From: Emcibacter sp. | GTDB taxonomy: Bacteria > Pseudomonadota > Alphaproteobacteria > Sphingomonadales > Emcibacteraceae | Direction of reading: 5' to 3' | Length of the DNA stretch: 6,357 nucleotides | NCBI GenBank assembly: GCA_016765435.1 | Contig: JAESPY010000175.1 | Coordinates: 2,267 to 8,623, forward strand | Shown: piece after piece, positions 1 to 5,975 of the stretch | Layout of the letters: every line of letters begins with the position of its first letter | How positions within the stretch are numbered: the stretch's first letter is position 1 | Notes under the pieces: model-generated | Told to the model about the DNA's origin: nothing | Seen by the model: the letters and a program-made list of their open reading frames with translations, nothing else | Database searches by the model: none | Translations under genes and position numbers: made by a program

Positions 1-221
1 TCGGAATCCGGCAGCTTTGCGGCGGCCTGACGACGGGCATGAAGGGAACCACGTTTGCCCAATGTGATCAAACGCTCAACAATCGGGCGCAGTTCTTTGG
101 CTTTAGGCAAGGTTGTTACAATCTGCTCATGCTTCAAAAGGGCACTTGCCATGTTAGAAAACATCGCTTTACGATGTGAACTTGTTTTATTCAGCTTACG
201 CCCAGCTCTGCGATGGCGCAT
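1..221 (-). CDS. rplQ: 50S ribosomal protein L17 (bL17), N-terminal part; 3' end outside window
   Basis: bL17 is a structural protein of the large ribosomal subunit, near the polypeptide exit side. Translating the minus strand from the ATG at 221-219 gives 73 residues before the window ends, all in frame with no stop. The start [12 protein letters not shown], then [12 protein letters not shown] (residues 14-25) and [10 protein letters not shown] (36-45), are the typical bL17 N-terminal signature. The family is usually about 115-140 residues, so roughly half is present. An AAGGAG Shine-Dalgarno sequence sits at 230-235, 8 nt before the ATG. The gene follows rpoA by 63 nt, its usual place as last gene of the alpha operon; an inverted repeat in that gap almost abuts the ribosome-binding site. 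Identification is secure; only the missing C-terminus is unknown. Confidence 0.96.
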   Translation of the reverse strand, partial: MRHRRAGRKLNKTSSHRKAMFSNMASALLKHEQIVTTLPKAKELRPIVERLITLGKRGSLHARRQAAAKLPDS

Positions 222-229
222 ATCTCTTA

Positions 230-235
230 CTCCTT
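230..235 (-). promoter_or_regulatory. Shine-Dalgarno sequence of rplQ
   Basis: AAGGAG on the minus strand, 8 nt before the ATG. It is the closest match to the anti-Shine-Dalgarno consensus in the window. It matters because the upstream inverted repeat (239-268) ends only 3 nt away, so folding of that repeat could affect ribosome access. Confidence 0.85.
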
Positions 236-238
236 GAG

Positions 239-268
239 GGGGTATCCTCTTTATAAAGACCCTACCCC
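239..268 (-). repeat. Two-tier inverted repeat between rpoA and rplQ
   Basis: Read along the minus strand, the outer arms GGGGTA and TACCCC (6 bp) enclose a 3x3 mismatch (GGG/GGA) and an inner perfect 12-base palindrome, TCTTTATAAAGA. As RNA this could form a 6-bp outer stem, an internal loop and a 4-bp inner stem with a TATA loop. No T-run follows it, so it is not an intrinsic terminator. It ends 3 nt before the rplQ Shine-Dalgarno sequence. A role in rplQ translation control or in mRNA processing is inference. Confidence 0.6.
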
Positions 269-284
269 ATTAAAAATTCAAAAA

Positions 285-1301
285 TTAGAATTCCTGTTCC
301 ATTTTTTTCACCAGTTCTTCGATATTCTCTGGTGGCCATCCCGGATTATCCATACCAAGACGTAGACCCATGGTGGACAGGACTTCTTTAATTTCATTCA
401 ATGATTTACGACCGAAATTCGGTGTGCGAAGCATTTCTGCCTCTGTCTTACGCACAAGATCACCGATATAAACGATATTGTCGTTTTTCAGGCAGTTCGC
501 AGAACGAACTGACAATTCAAGCTCATCAACACGCCGCAAAAGATTGCGGTTGAAGTCAGGCTCGTCTGATTCTTTCTCAGTCGCGGTATCTTCCGGCTCA
601 TCAAAGTTGATGAATGTCTGAAGCTGATCCTGCAAAATACGTGCAGAAAAGGCCAACGCATCTTCCGGTGTGATCGTGCCGTCAGTTTCAATGGTCATGA
701 TCAACTTGTCATAATCCAGAATCTGTCCCTCACGGGTATTTTCAACACGGTAGCTTACTTTGCTAACCGGACTGAACAGACTGTCAACAGGGATCAGGCC
801 AATAGGCGCATCGTCGGGACGGTTATTAACCGCCGCAACATAGCCCTTACCGGTTTCAACGGTAAGTTCCATACGAAGCTCCGCACCATCATCCAACGTA
901 CAGATAACAAAATCCGGGTTATGGATGGTCACATCAGCGGTTTCACTGATCTGTCCAGCCGTAACTTCACCGGGGCCGGTTGCCTGAAGCGTCAGGCGGG
1001 CTTTATCCATGCCTTCCATTTCGACGGCAATCTTCTTAATGTTCAGGACAACGTCCGTAACATCTTCCCGAACACCCGGAATAGAAGAAAATTCATGCAG
1101 AACATTATCAATATGAATGGACGTTACCGCCGCACCCTGAAGCGATGACAATAGCACCCGGCGCAATGAATTGCCCAAAGTCATGCCATAGCCGCGTTCC
1201 AACGGTTCTGCAACGATAGTTACCTTCCGGCGTTCTTCACCAACCTGTTTGATGTCGAGCGTAGACGGTTTAATAAGTTCTTGCCAATTCTTCTGGATCA
1301 C
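285..1301 (-). CDS. rpoA: DNA-directed RNA polymerase subunit alpha
   Basis: The alpha subunit dimerises to nucleate RNA polymerase assembly and contacts UP elements and activators. The product is 338 residues, full length for an alphaproteobacterial protein. The N-terminal domain (about 1-232) carries [17 protein letters not shown] (38-54), the region holding the conserved arginine pair (R47, R48) needed for core assembly. An acidic linker (about 233-250) leads to the C-terminal domain (about 251-325) with RSANCLK (266-272) and NFGRKSLNE (295-303). By alignment with E. coli, R266, N269, C270, K272, G297, K299, S300 and E303 match the '265 determinant' that binds UP-element DNA, and E262 matches the sigma-contacting '261 determinant'. 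The start is GTG (1301-1299), with AAAGG 8 nt upstream; [10 protein letters not shown] is the usual N-terminus. The stop is TAA. It lies 58 nt after rpsK and 63 nt before rplQ, with no rpsD in between. Confidence 0.98.
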   Translation of the reverse strand: MIQKNWQELIKPSTLDIKQVGEERRKVTIVAEPLERGYGMTLGNSLRRVLLSSLQGAAVTSIHIDNVLHEFSSIPGVREDVTDVVLNIKKIAVEMEGMDKARLTLQATGPGEVTAGQISETADVTIHNPDFVICTLDDGAELRMELTVETGKGYVAAVNNRPDDAPIGLIPVDSLFSPVSKVSYRVENTREGQILDYDKLIMTIETDGTITPEDALAFSARILQDQLQTFINFDEPEDTATEKESDEPDFNRNLLRRVDELELSVRSANCLKNDNIVYIGDLVRKTEAEMLRTPNFGRKSLNEIKEVLSTMGLRLGMDNPGWPPENIEELVKKMEQEF

Positions 1302-1342
1302 TGTTCAAACCTTTATTTAAGTTTCTGGGCCCAAATGCCTTG

Positions 1343-1361
1343 AATATTATAACTTAATATT
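1343..1361 (-). repeat. Short AT-only inverted repeat overlapping the rpsK stop codon
   Basis: The arms AATATTA (1343-1349) and TAATATT (1355-1361) are perfect 7-base complements around a 5-nt spacer, at the end of rpsK and in the rpsK-rpoA gap. All pairs are A-T, so an RNA hairpin would be weak. No T-run or GC-rich stem is present, so it is not a convincing terminator. It may be chance in an AT-rich gap. Confidence 0.35.
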
Positions 1362-1746
1362 ATACTCGACGGCGTTTTGGTGGACGACATCCGTTATGGG
1401 GAATAGGTGTCACGTCACGAATGGTGGTAATGGTAAATCCAATCGCCTGTAAAGCCCGAAGCGCTGATTCACGGCCAGAGCCGGGTCCCTTAACTTCAAC
1501 TTCCAGCGTCTTCATGCCATGTTCCTGTGCCTTTTTGCCAGCATCTTCCGCTGCCATCTGCGCCGCATAAGGCGTAGACTTCCGAGACCCTTTAAAGCCC
1601 ATAACACCAGACGTTGACCAGGCAATAGTATTGCCCTGGGCATCTGTGATGGTGATGATGGTATTGTTAAACGTAGAATTCACATGGGCAACGCCATTTG
1701 TGATATTCTTGCGCTCTTTGCGCTTTACGCGTTTTTCTTCAGCCAT
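1360..1746 (-). CDS. rpsK: 30S ribosomal protein S11 (uS11)
   Basis: uS11 sits on the platform of the small subunit, where it contacts 16S rRNA around the mRNA exit and E site. The product is 128 residues, full length (129 in E. coli). Family landmarks in order are [19 protein letters not shown] (17-35), [20 protein letters not shown] (43-62), [13 protein letters not shown] (87-99) and the C-terminal block [19 protein letters not shown] (110-128). N118 in the HNG step corresponds to the E. coli asparagine reported to become isoaspartate; whether this happens here cannot be seen. The start is ATG, with an AAGG Shine-Dalgarno (1756-1759) overlapping the rpsM stop codon, an arrangement that suggests coupled translation from rpsM. 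The gap to rpsM is 11 nt. Confidence 0.98.
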   Translation of the reverse strand: MAEEKRVKRKERKNITNGVAHVNSTFNNTIITITDAQGNTIAWSTSGVMGFKGSRKSTPYAAQMAAEDAGKKAQEHGMKTLEVEVKGPGSGRESALRALQAIGFTITTIRDVTPIPHNGCRPPKRRRV

Positions 1747-1757
1747 TTGTCGATACC

Positions 1758-2126
1758 TTATTTCTTCTTGCCGGCAATAGCGACGGCTTTACCCTTACGG
1801 GTGCGGGCATTTGTACTTGTCCGCTGACCACGTACGGGAAGTTTCTTCCGATGACGCAGGCCACGATACGCACCAAGGTCCATAAGACGCTTGATGTTCA
1901 TAGCCGTGTCCCGACGAAGATCACCTTCCACCATACAATCACTATCGATTGTTTCGCGGATTTTGATCACTTCCGAATCACTTAGTTGACTAACCCGAAC
2001 TTCAGGTTTAATCCCAACTTTCTCACAAATTAGTTTCGATACTGCAGGACCAATCCCATGGATATAAGTCAATGCAATTACCACCCTTTTTCCGGTGGGT
2101 ATATTCACGCCAGAAATACGCGCCAC
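1758..2126 (-). CDS. rpsM: 30S ribosomal protein S13 (uS13)
   Basis: uS13 is in the head of the small subunit, forms intersubunit bridges to the large subunit and reaches towards the P-site tRNA. The product is 122 residues, typical length. It begins [15 protein letters not shown] (1-15), followed by the helix-two-turn-helix region [14 protein letters not shown] (21-34), [20 protein letters not shown] (83-102) and the basic tail [18 protein letters not shown] that approaches tRNA. The start is GTG (2126-2124), not ATG. It is supported by the exact family N-terminus and by GGGAG at 2135-2139, 8 nt upstream. It is the first gene after the internal promoter at 2207-2234, so it heads the alpha-operon part; 11 nt separate it from rpsK. 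Confidence 0.98.
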   Translation of the reverse strand: MARISGVNIPTGKRVVIALTYIHGIGPAVSKLICEKVGIKPEVRVSQLSDSEVIKIRETIDSDCMVEGDLRRDTAMNIKRLMDLGAYRGLRHRKKLPVRGQRTSTNARTRKGKAVAIAGKKK

Positions 2127-2134
2127 GATCGTTT

Positions 2135-2139
2135 CTCCC
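2135..2139 (-). promoter_or_regulatory. Shine-Dalgarno sequence of rpsM, supporting a GTG start
   Basis: GGGAG lies 8 nt before GTG at 2126-2124. There is no in-frame ATG near the conserved [10 protein letters not shown] start, so this ribosome-binding site and the conserved N-terminus together fix a GTG start for S13. Confidence 0.8.
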
Positions 2140-2170
2140 GATCTAAAAATTCACAATACAGCAATACCCC

Positions 2171-2193
2171 GGTTAACCCTTGAGAGTTAATCC
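2171..2193 (-). promoter_or_regulatory. Predicted hairpin in the rpsM leader RNA
   Basis: On the minus strand the arms GGATTAACTC and GGGTTAACC pair in 9 positions (one bulged A, one G-U) around a TCAA tetraloop. It lies between the predicted transcription start (about 2200) and the rpsM Shine-Dalgarno (2135-2139), so it would be at or near the 5' end of the alpha-operon mRNA. In E. coli the alpha operon is repressed by S4 binding a pseudoknot in this leader. Nothing in this short stem proves a similar mechanism, and rpsD is not in this operon. It could instead stabilise the 5' end. Confidence 0.45.
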
Positions 2194-2206
2194 GAGAAGT
2201 TGCGCG

Positions 2207-2234
2207 ATTATATGTATTAAAAAGCCACAGTCAA
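2207..2234 (-). promoter_or_regulatory. Sigma70-type promoter for the rpsM-rpsK-rpoA-rplQ unit
   Basis: On the minus strand, TTGACT (2229-2234) matches the -35 consensus in five of six bases, and TATAAT (2207-2212) matches the -10 exactly; the spacer is 16 nt. It lies in the 149-nt gap between adk and rpsM and points towards rpsM, with a predicted start near 2200 and a leader of about 74 nt. The sequence just upstream (2245-2265) is AT-rich and includes an AAAACTT/AAGTTTT dyad, placed where an UP element would bind the alpha C-terminal domain. It would let the alpha-operon genes be transcribed apart from the spc genes. The promoter is strong by sequence; activity is unproven. Confidence 0.8.
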
Positions 2235-2244
2235 CCTTAGAGAT

Positions 2245-2263
2245 AAAACTTTTAACAAGTTTT
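2245..2263 (-). promoter_or_regulatory. AT-rich dyad upstream of the rpsM promoter (possible UP element)
   Basis: A perfect 7-base inverted repeat, AAAACTT/AAGTTTT, with a 5-nt spacer, flanked by further A/T runs. It is centred roughly 20 bp upstream of the -35 hexamer, the region contacted by the RNA polymerase alpha C-terminal domain. RpoA in this window keeps the residues that bind such DNA. The stem has only one G-C pair per arm and no T-run after it, so a terminator for adk is a weaker reading. Confidence 0.4.
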
Positions 2264-2275
2264 TTATGCCAAGGC

Positions 2276-2926
2276 CTACAGCTTATCCAATACATCATTT
2301 ATCTGAACAGTGACATCGTCGATGTCAGCCATTCCGTCAATGGTTCTCAATACACCCTGCGCGCTATAAAACGGGAGCAAAGGTGCGGTTTGTGCGTGAT
2401 AAGTTGCTAATCTGGAGACGACCGTTTCACGATTGTCATCAGACCGGCGGTTGAAATTCGTAGAACCACAGCTGTCACACACGTCAGCCTTTTGTGGTTT
2501 GAGGTTAGTATCATGATAACCCTGATTACAGTTTGCACAAGTATAGCGCCCCGTAATCCGGTCAACAAGAGATTCGTCTTCGACCTTCATCTCGACAACA
2601 GCGTCGACTTTCAGGTCTTTATCTTTCAGCAGCTGGTCCAGAGCTTCCGCCTGAGCAACCGTCCGGGGGAAGCCATCAAGCAGGAAACCATCCTTGCAAT
2701 CTTCTTCCTCAATGCGGTCTGCAATAATACCAATCACGATCTCATCAGTGACCAGCTTACCAGCTTCCATAAATTCTTTGGCTTTTTTGCCAACTTCTGT
2801 TTCAGCCGCCACCGCCGCCCGGAGCATATCGCCCGTCGACAGTTGAACCAAACCATTTTTGCTCATGATTCGTGTTGCCTGTGTGCCTTTTCCGGCACCA
2901 GGAGGGCCAAGTAGAATGATAATCAT
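2276..2926 (-). CDS. adk: Adenylate kinase, zinc-type LID
   Basis: Cytosolic adenylate kinase catalyses ATP + AMP = 2 ADP and balances adenine nucleotides. The product is 216 residues, a long-form enzyme. The P-loop is GPPGAGKGT (7-15); TGDMLR (31-36) belongs to the AMP site; DGFPRT (84-89) is the family signature; RRSDDN (160-165) contains conserved arginine and aspartate residues of the active site. The LID domain has C130-x2-C133 and C150-x2-C153, a four-cysteine set expected to bind a structural metal, usually zinc. The start ATG overlaps the secY stop by 4 nt (ATGA), with GGGGAG at 2936-2941 inside the end of secY, so translation is probably coupled to secY. The stop is TAG. adk directly after secY is the common alphaproteobacterial order. 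A 149-nt gap with a promoter follows. Confidence 0.98.
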   Translation of the reverse strand: MIIILLGPPGAGKGTQATRIMSKNGLVQLSTGDMLRAAVAAETEVGKKAKEFMEAGKLVTDEIVIGIIADRIEEEDCKDGFLLDGFPRTVAQAEALDQLLKDKDLKVDAVVEMKVEDESLVDRITGRYTCANCNQGYHDTNLKPQKADVCDSCGSTNFNRRSDDNRETVVSRLATYHAQTAPLLPFYSAQGVLRTIDGMADIDDVTVQINDVLDKL

Positions 2927-4266
2927 TTGCGTCGTCTCCCCTTGCCTCTGATTTTGGATTTCTTCAGAAGCCCTTCATACTGATGGGCCATCAAATGGCT
3001 GTGAATCTGAGCCACTGTATCCATTGTCACACTCACCACGATCAAAAGCGACGTCCCACCAAAATAAAACGGGATGGCATATTTGGCCCGAAGCACTTCC
3101 GGCAGCAAACAAACCAGGGTCAGATAAATGGCCCCAACAACCGTCAAACGGGTCAAAACAAAATCAAGATAGTTGGCGGTATTTTTACCCGGACGAATAC
3201 CGGGAATGAAACCACCATATTTTTTCAGATTATCCGCTGTTTCTTCCGGGTTGAACTGAATCGCCGTATAGAAGAAACAGAAGAAGATAATACCTGCCGC
3301 ATAAAAAGCCATATAAAGCGGCTGTCCGGGCCCAAGCAATGTCGTGACTGTCGTCATCCATTCCGGGCCACCTTCCGCTGCAAAGCCCGCAATGGTCATG
3401 GGCATCAACAACAGTGATGAGGCAAAGATCGGCGGAATAACACCCGCTGTGTTCAGTTTAAGCGGCATATGGGACTGTTCGCCCTTTGACGCGCCAGTCG
3501 CCGTCTGCCGTTTTGGATATTGGATCAACAGCCGACGCTGTGCCCGTTCCATAAAGACGATAAAAGCAATCACTGCAATGACCATGGCAATCAAACCGAC
3601 AATTACCAGTGGACCGCCAAGCTGTCCCTTGGAACTTAACTCCAAAGTGCCCACGATAGCCGAAGGAAGCTGGGCCACAATACCGGCAAAGATAATCAGG
3701 GAGATACCGTTACCAACCCCGCGTGCCGTGATCTGCTCACCCATCCACATCAGCAACAATGTTCCGCCCACAAGGGTAATCACTGTCGTCGCAATGAAGA
3801 AGCCGCCACCGCCCTCAAGGGCGATACCGCCCGATTGCAGGCTGCTGGCAATGGCATAACCCTGAACAATAGTCAGAACGACTGTGCCGTAACGGGTATA
3901 TTGGTTGATTTTCTGGCGTCCGGCCTCACCCTCTTTTTTCAACTGACCGATGGTCGGTGAAATAGAGGTCATCAACTGCATGATAATAGAGGCAGAGATA
4001 TAAGGCATGATGCCAAGGGCAAAAACACTCATCCGCTGAATGGCACCACCATTAAACAGATCGATCATGCCCAAAATACCCTGCTGATTCTGCTCGAACA
4101 TCCGCGCAAGCTCAACAGGATTAATCCCCGGCAGGGGCACATATGTCCCCAGTCGGTAAGCCACTAAGGCAAACAGGGTAAACCAGATACGTTTCTTCAG
4201 CTCAGTTGCCTTGGAAAAGGCGCCGAAGTTCAGATTTGCTGCGAGTTGTTCAGCTGCTGATGCCAT
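2923..4266 (-). CDS. secY: Protein translocase subunit SecY
   Basis: SecY is the channel of the SecYEG complex in the inner membrane, exporting unfolded proteins with SecA and inserting membrane proteins with the ribosome. The product is 447 residues, full length. Hydrophobic stretches fit the usual ten membrane segments, for example about 27-45, 79-99, 126-142, 157-176, 186-205, 219-239, 275-296, 316-336, 369-389 and 397-415. Signatures are GIMPYISASIIMQL (85-98) at the second segment and GVGNGISLIIFAGI (183-196). The large cytosolic loop has FIPGIRPGKNTANYLD (353-368), where R358 aligns with E. coli R357, required for SecA-driven export. The C-terminus is basic (GKGRRRK). The start is ATG with AGGGAT at 4275-4280. 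The gene lies 23 nt after rplO and overlaps adk by 4 nt. Confidence 0.98.
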   Translation of the reverse strand: MASAAEQLAANLNFGAFSKATELKKRIWFTLFALVAYRLGTYVPLPGINPVELARMFEQNQQGILGMIDLFNGGAIQRMSVFALGIMPYISASIIMQLMTSISPTIGQLKKEGEAGRQKINQYTRYGTVVLTIVQGYAIASSLQSGGIALEGGGGFFIATTVITLVGGTLLLMWMGEQITARGVGNGISLIIFAGIVAQLPSAIVGTLELSSKGQLGGPLVIVGLIAMVIAVIAFIVFMERAQRRLLIQYPKRQTATGASKGEQSHMPLKLNTAGVIPPIFASSLLLMPMTIAGFAAEGGPEWMTTVTTLLGPGQPLYMAFYAAGIIFFCFFYTAIQFNPEETADNLKKYGGFIPGIRPGKNTANYLDFVLTRLTVVGAIYLTLVCLLPEVLRAKYAIPFYFGGTSLLIVVSVTMDTVAQIHSHLMAHQYEGLLKKSKIRGKGRRRK

Positions 4267-4289
4267 CTAATTTTATCCCTGTAGCCGTT

Positions 4290-4775
4290 TTATTCAGAAG
4301 CTTCGGCCGGTGCTGCCTTAGCAGTAACCGTCACGGTTCCACCTGCTTTTTCAACAGCCGCAATAGCTGCTGCAGAAGCACCGGAAACTTCGATCGTAAT
4401 TTTGGATTTCAATTCACCTGTTGCCAGCAAACGAACGCCGTCTTTTACGCCATTAACAAGTCCTGCTTCTTGCAGCAGTTCAATGGTAATCGCTTTTTTA
4501 GCGTCAAGTTTTTTGGCATCAATGGCTTCCTGCAACCGACCAAGATTGACCGGAACAAAAGTCTTCCGGTTAATATTGTTAAAGCCGCGTTTAGGCAGAC
4601 GTTGATAGATGGGCATCTGGCCGCCTTCAAAACCCTTGATGGCAACACCAGAACGGGATTTCTGACCTTTTACGCCACGTCCGCCGGTTTTACCTTTACC
4701 GGAACCGATACCGCGACCAATGCGCTTACGATTTTTTGTTGCGCCTGGATTATCGGCAATTTCATTAAGTCTCAT
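4290..4775 (-). CDS. rplO: 50S ribosomal protein L15 (uL15)
   Basis: uL15 is a large-subunit protein whose extended N-terminus threads through 23S rRNA. The product is 161 residues, longer than the 144 of E. coli. The basic, glycine-rich N-terminus carries [19 protein letters not shown] (16-34) and KGQKSRSG (36-43), followed by [18 protein letters not shown] (48-65). The globular part ends about residue 152, and the last residues form an alanine-rich tail ([10 protein letters not shown]) that supplies part of the extra length. The start is ATG, with AAGG at 4785-4788, 9 nt upstream; a small GGTT/AACC stem could pair over this site. The gene sits 51 nt after rpmD and 23 nt before secY, the standard spc-operon position. 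Confidence 0.97.
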   Translation of the reverse strand: MRLNEIADNPGATKNRKRIGRGIGSGKGKTGGRGVKGQKSRSGVAIKGFEGGQMPIYQRLPKRGFNNINRKTFVPVNLGRLQEAIDAKKLDAKKAITIELLQEAGLVNGVKDGVRLLATGELKSKITIEVSGASAAAIAAVEKAGGTVTVTAKAAPAEASE

Positions 4776-4796
4776 GGTTCTAAACCTTATAACCTT

Positions 4797-4822
4797 TTCC
4801 CTATGATGATATCATATGGGAA
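4797..4822 (-). repeat. Hairpin-forming inverted repeat between rpmD and rplO
   Basis: On the minus strand TTCCC + TATGAT pairs with ATCATA + GGGAA, giving 11 pairs with one bulged A and a 3-nt loop; the core ATGATATCAT is a perfect 10-base palindrome. It begins 4 nt after the rpmD stop codon and fills half of the only sizeable gap in this part of the operon. No T-run follows in either direction, so it is not an intrinsic terminator. A role in mRNA processing, stability or local expression control is inference. Confidence 0.6.
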
Positions 4823-4826
4823 GGAA

Positions 4827-5015
4827 TTAAACTTCTTCAACCTTTACCATGTGGCGAACCTTGCGGATCATGCCACGCACGGATGGGGTATCTTCCAACT
4901 CGCGGGTACGGTGCATTTTATTCAACCCAAGACCAATCAATGTTGCTCTCTGGTCCTTTGGACGGCGGATCGGGCTACCGGTCTGCGTTACCTTCAATGT
5001 TTTCTTAACAGCCAT
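4827..5015 (-). CDS. rpmD: 50S ribosomal protein L30 (uL30)
   Basis: uL30 is a small protein of the large subunit. The product is 62 residues, normal length (59 in E. coli). The sequence [20 protein letters not shown] (4-23), then [20 protein letters not shown] (24-43) and a C-terminal [14 protein letters not shown] (49-62), covers the whole family pattern. The start is ATG, with GGAG at 5023-5026 inside the final codons of rpsE, 7 nt upstream; only 4 nt separate the rpsE stop from this start, so the two are probably translationally coupled. After the TAA stop comes the 51-nt gap with the hairpin ahead of rplO. Confidence 0.97.
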   Translation of the reverse strand: MAVKKTLKVTQTGSPIRRPKDQRATLIGLGLNKMHRTRELEDTPSVRGMIRKVRHMVKVEEV

Positions 5016-5019
5016 CAGA

Positions 5020-5586
5020 TTACTCCGTTACTTCCTGGGCAACTTCAGCCACAGCTTCGCGTTCACCGCGACGTCCAACGATATCACCGACTTTTTTGCT
5101 GCGTTTTGCGGCAATCATACGTGGTGAAGATTGTTTTTTCAGGGCATCAAATGTACCGCGAACCATGTTATAGGGATTTGAAGATCCCAATGACTTGGTC
5201 ACAACATCCTGAACACCCAATGCTTCAAACACAGCACGCATAGGACCACCGGCGATGATGCCCGTACCGGCCTGAGCCGAACGAATAACAACTTTACCGG
5301 CACCATGACGACCTTCGATGTCATGATGCAATGTCCGGCCTTCCCGCAAAGGAATGCGAATCATGCTCTTTTTAGCTTCTTCCGTTGCTTTACGGATTGC
5401 TTCAGGGACTTCGCGGGCTTTACCCTTACCGAAGCCTACTTTACCCTTGCCGTCACCAACAACGACCAAAGCTGCAAACCCAAAACGACGACCACCTTTG
5501 ACCACTTTGGCCACGCGGTTGATGTGAACCAACTTTTCAATCAGATCACTTTCTTCCTGACGGTTATCTCTTTCAAAACGCGCCAT
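5020..5586 (-). CDS. rpsE: 30S ribosomal protein S5 (uS5)
   Basis: uS5 sits on the solvent side of the small subunit near the mRNA entry channel and affects decoding accuracy. The product is 188 residues, a little longer than the 167 of E. coli. The N-terminal double-stranded-RNA-binding-like S5 domain covers about 14-77 with [20 protein letters not shown] (15-34) and [20 protein letters not shown] (42-61). The C-terminal domain carries [19 protein letters not shown] (107-125) and [18 protein letters not shown] (132-149). The [13 protein letters not shown] loop is where spectinomycin-resistance substitutions occur in E. coli; its VKGGR core matches the sensitive form, though a phenotype cannot be read from this alone. 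The extra length is a basic, then acidic C-terminal tail (about 158-188). The start is ATG, with AAGGG at 5595-5599. The gap to rplR is 14 nt and to rpmD 4 nt. Confidence 0.98.
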   Translation of the reverse strand: MARFERDNRQEESDLIEKLVHINRVAKVVKGGRRFGFAALVVVGDGKGKVGFGKGKAREVPEAIRKATEEAKKSMIRIPLREGRTLHHDIEGRHGAGKVVIRSAQAGTGIIAGGPMRAVFEALGVQDVVTKSLGSSNPYNMVRGTFDALKKQSSPRMIAAKRSKKVGDIVGRRGEREAVAEVAQEVTE

Positions 5587-5600
5587 ATTGTCTTCCCTTC

Positions 5601-5963
5601 TTAAAAATTCAGACCAGCGGCGCGCGCAGCATCAGCCAATGCCTTGACGCGACCGTGGAAAAGAAATCCACCGCGATCAAAAACCACTGTATCAATGCCG
5701 GCGCTCTTGGCGCGGTCTGCAATTAATTTTCCTACCTGTGCAGCGGCTTCTGCGTTGCTGCCAACTTTCAGGCTTTTCCGCAGGTCAACATCCAATGTGG
5801 ATGCTGCAGCAACCGTCACACCCTGTGCATCGTCAATAACCTGCGCATAGATATGCTGGTTTGTACGATGTACAGAAAGGCGGGGCCGTCCTGCTGCCAC
5901 TTTGCTGATACTTGTCCGTACCCGCTGGCGGCGACGATTAAATAACTTTTGTCTACTAAGCAT
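5601..5963 (-). CDS. rplR: 50S ribosomal protein L18 (uL18)
   Basis: uL18 binds 5S rRNA together with L5 (and L25 in some bacteria) and anchors it in the central protuberance. With the chosen start the product is 120 residues (117 in E. coli). The basic N-terminus [16 protein letters not shown] (1-16) is followed by [20 protein letters not shown] (25-44), and the C-terminal block [20 protein letters not shown] (94-113) is highly typical. The frame also opens at a GTG three codons earlier (5972-5970). I prefer the ATG at 5963-5961 because AGGTG (5970-5974) lies 6 nt before it and contains that GTG, and because MLSR-K-LFxRRRxRVR resembles known N-termini. The TAA stop is 14 nt before rpsE; the gap to rplF is 12 nt. 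Confidence 0.96.
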   Translation of the reverse strand: MLSRQKLFNRRRQRVRTSISKVAAGRPRLSVHRTNQHIYAQVIDDAQGVTVAAASTLDVDLRKSLKVGSNAEAAAQVGKLIADRAKSAGIDTVVFDRGGFLFHGRVKALADAARAAGLNF

Positions 5964-5969
5964 AACGAG

Positions 5970-5974
5970 CACCT
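5970..5974 (-). promoter_or_regulatory. Shine-Dalgarno sequence that decides the rplR start
   Basis: AGGTG, 6 nt before the ATG at 5963-5961. The alternative start GTG (5972-5970) is part of this motif, so using that GTG would leave it without a well-placed ribosome-binding site. It therefore favours the shorter, 120-residue L18. Confidence 0.7.
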
Positions 5975-5975
5975 A

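Noticed and set aside
1346..1351. TATAAT on the minus strand in the rpsK-rpoA gap, as a possible rpoA promoter
   Set aside because: No -35-like hexamer lies 15-19 nt upstream, which falls in the rpsK C-terminal arginine codons. A chance match in an AT-rich gap.
2245..2263. AAAACTT/AAGTTTT dyad read as an intrinsic terminator after adk
   Set aside because: The stem is almost all A-T with one G-C pair per arm and no clean T-run follows in the direction of adk transcription. An UP-like role next to the promoter fits better.
3344..3859. Open frame of 171 codons on the plus strand inside secY
   Set aside because: It is antisense to the membrane-segment region of SecY. The proline- and isoleucine-rich translation is what reversed hydrophobic codons give, and no family pattern is seen.
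4206..5243. A 345-codon open frame on the plus strand opposite rplO, rpmD and rpsE
   Set aside because: It runs antisense to three clearly recognised conserved genes and spans their gaps. Its product is not recognisable, and its length is explained by codon use on the real strand. Treated as a shadow.
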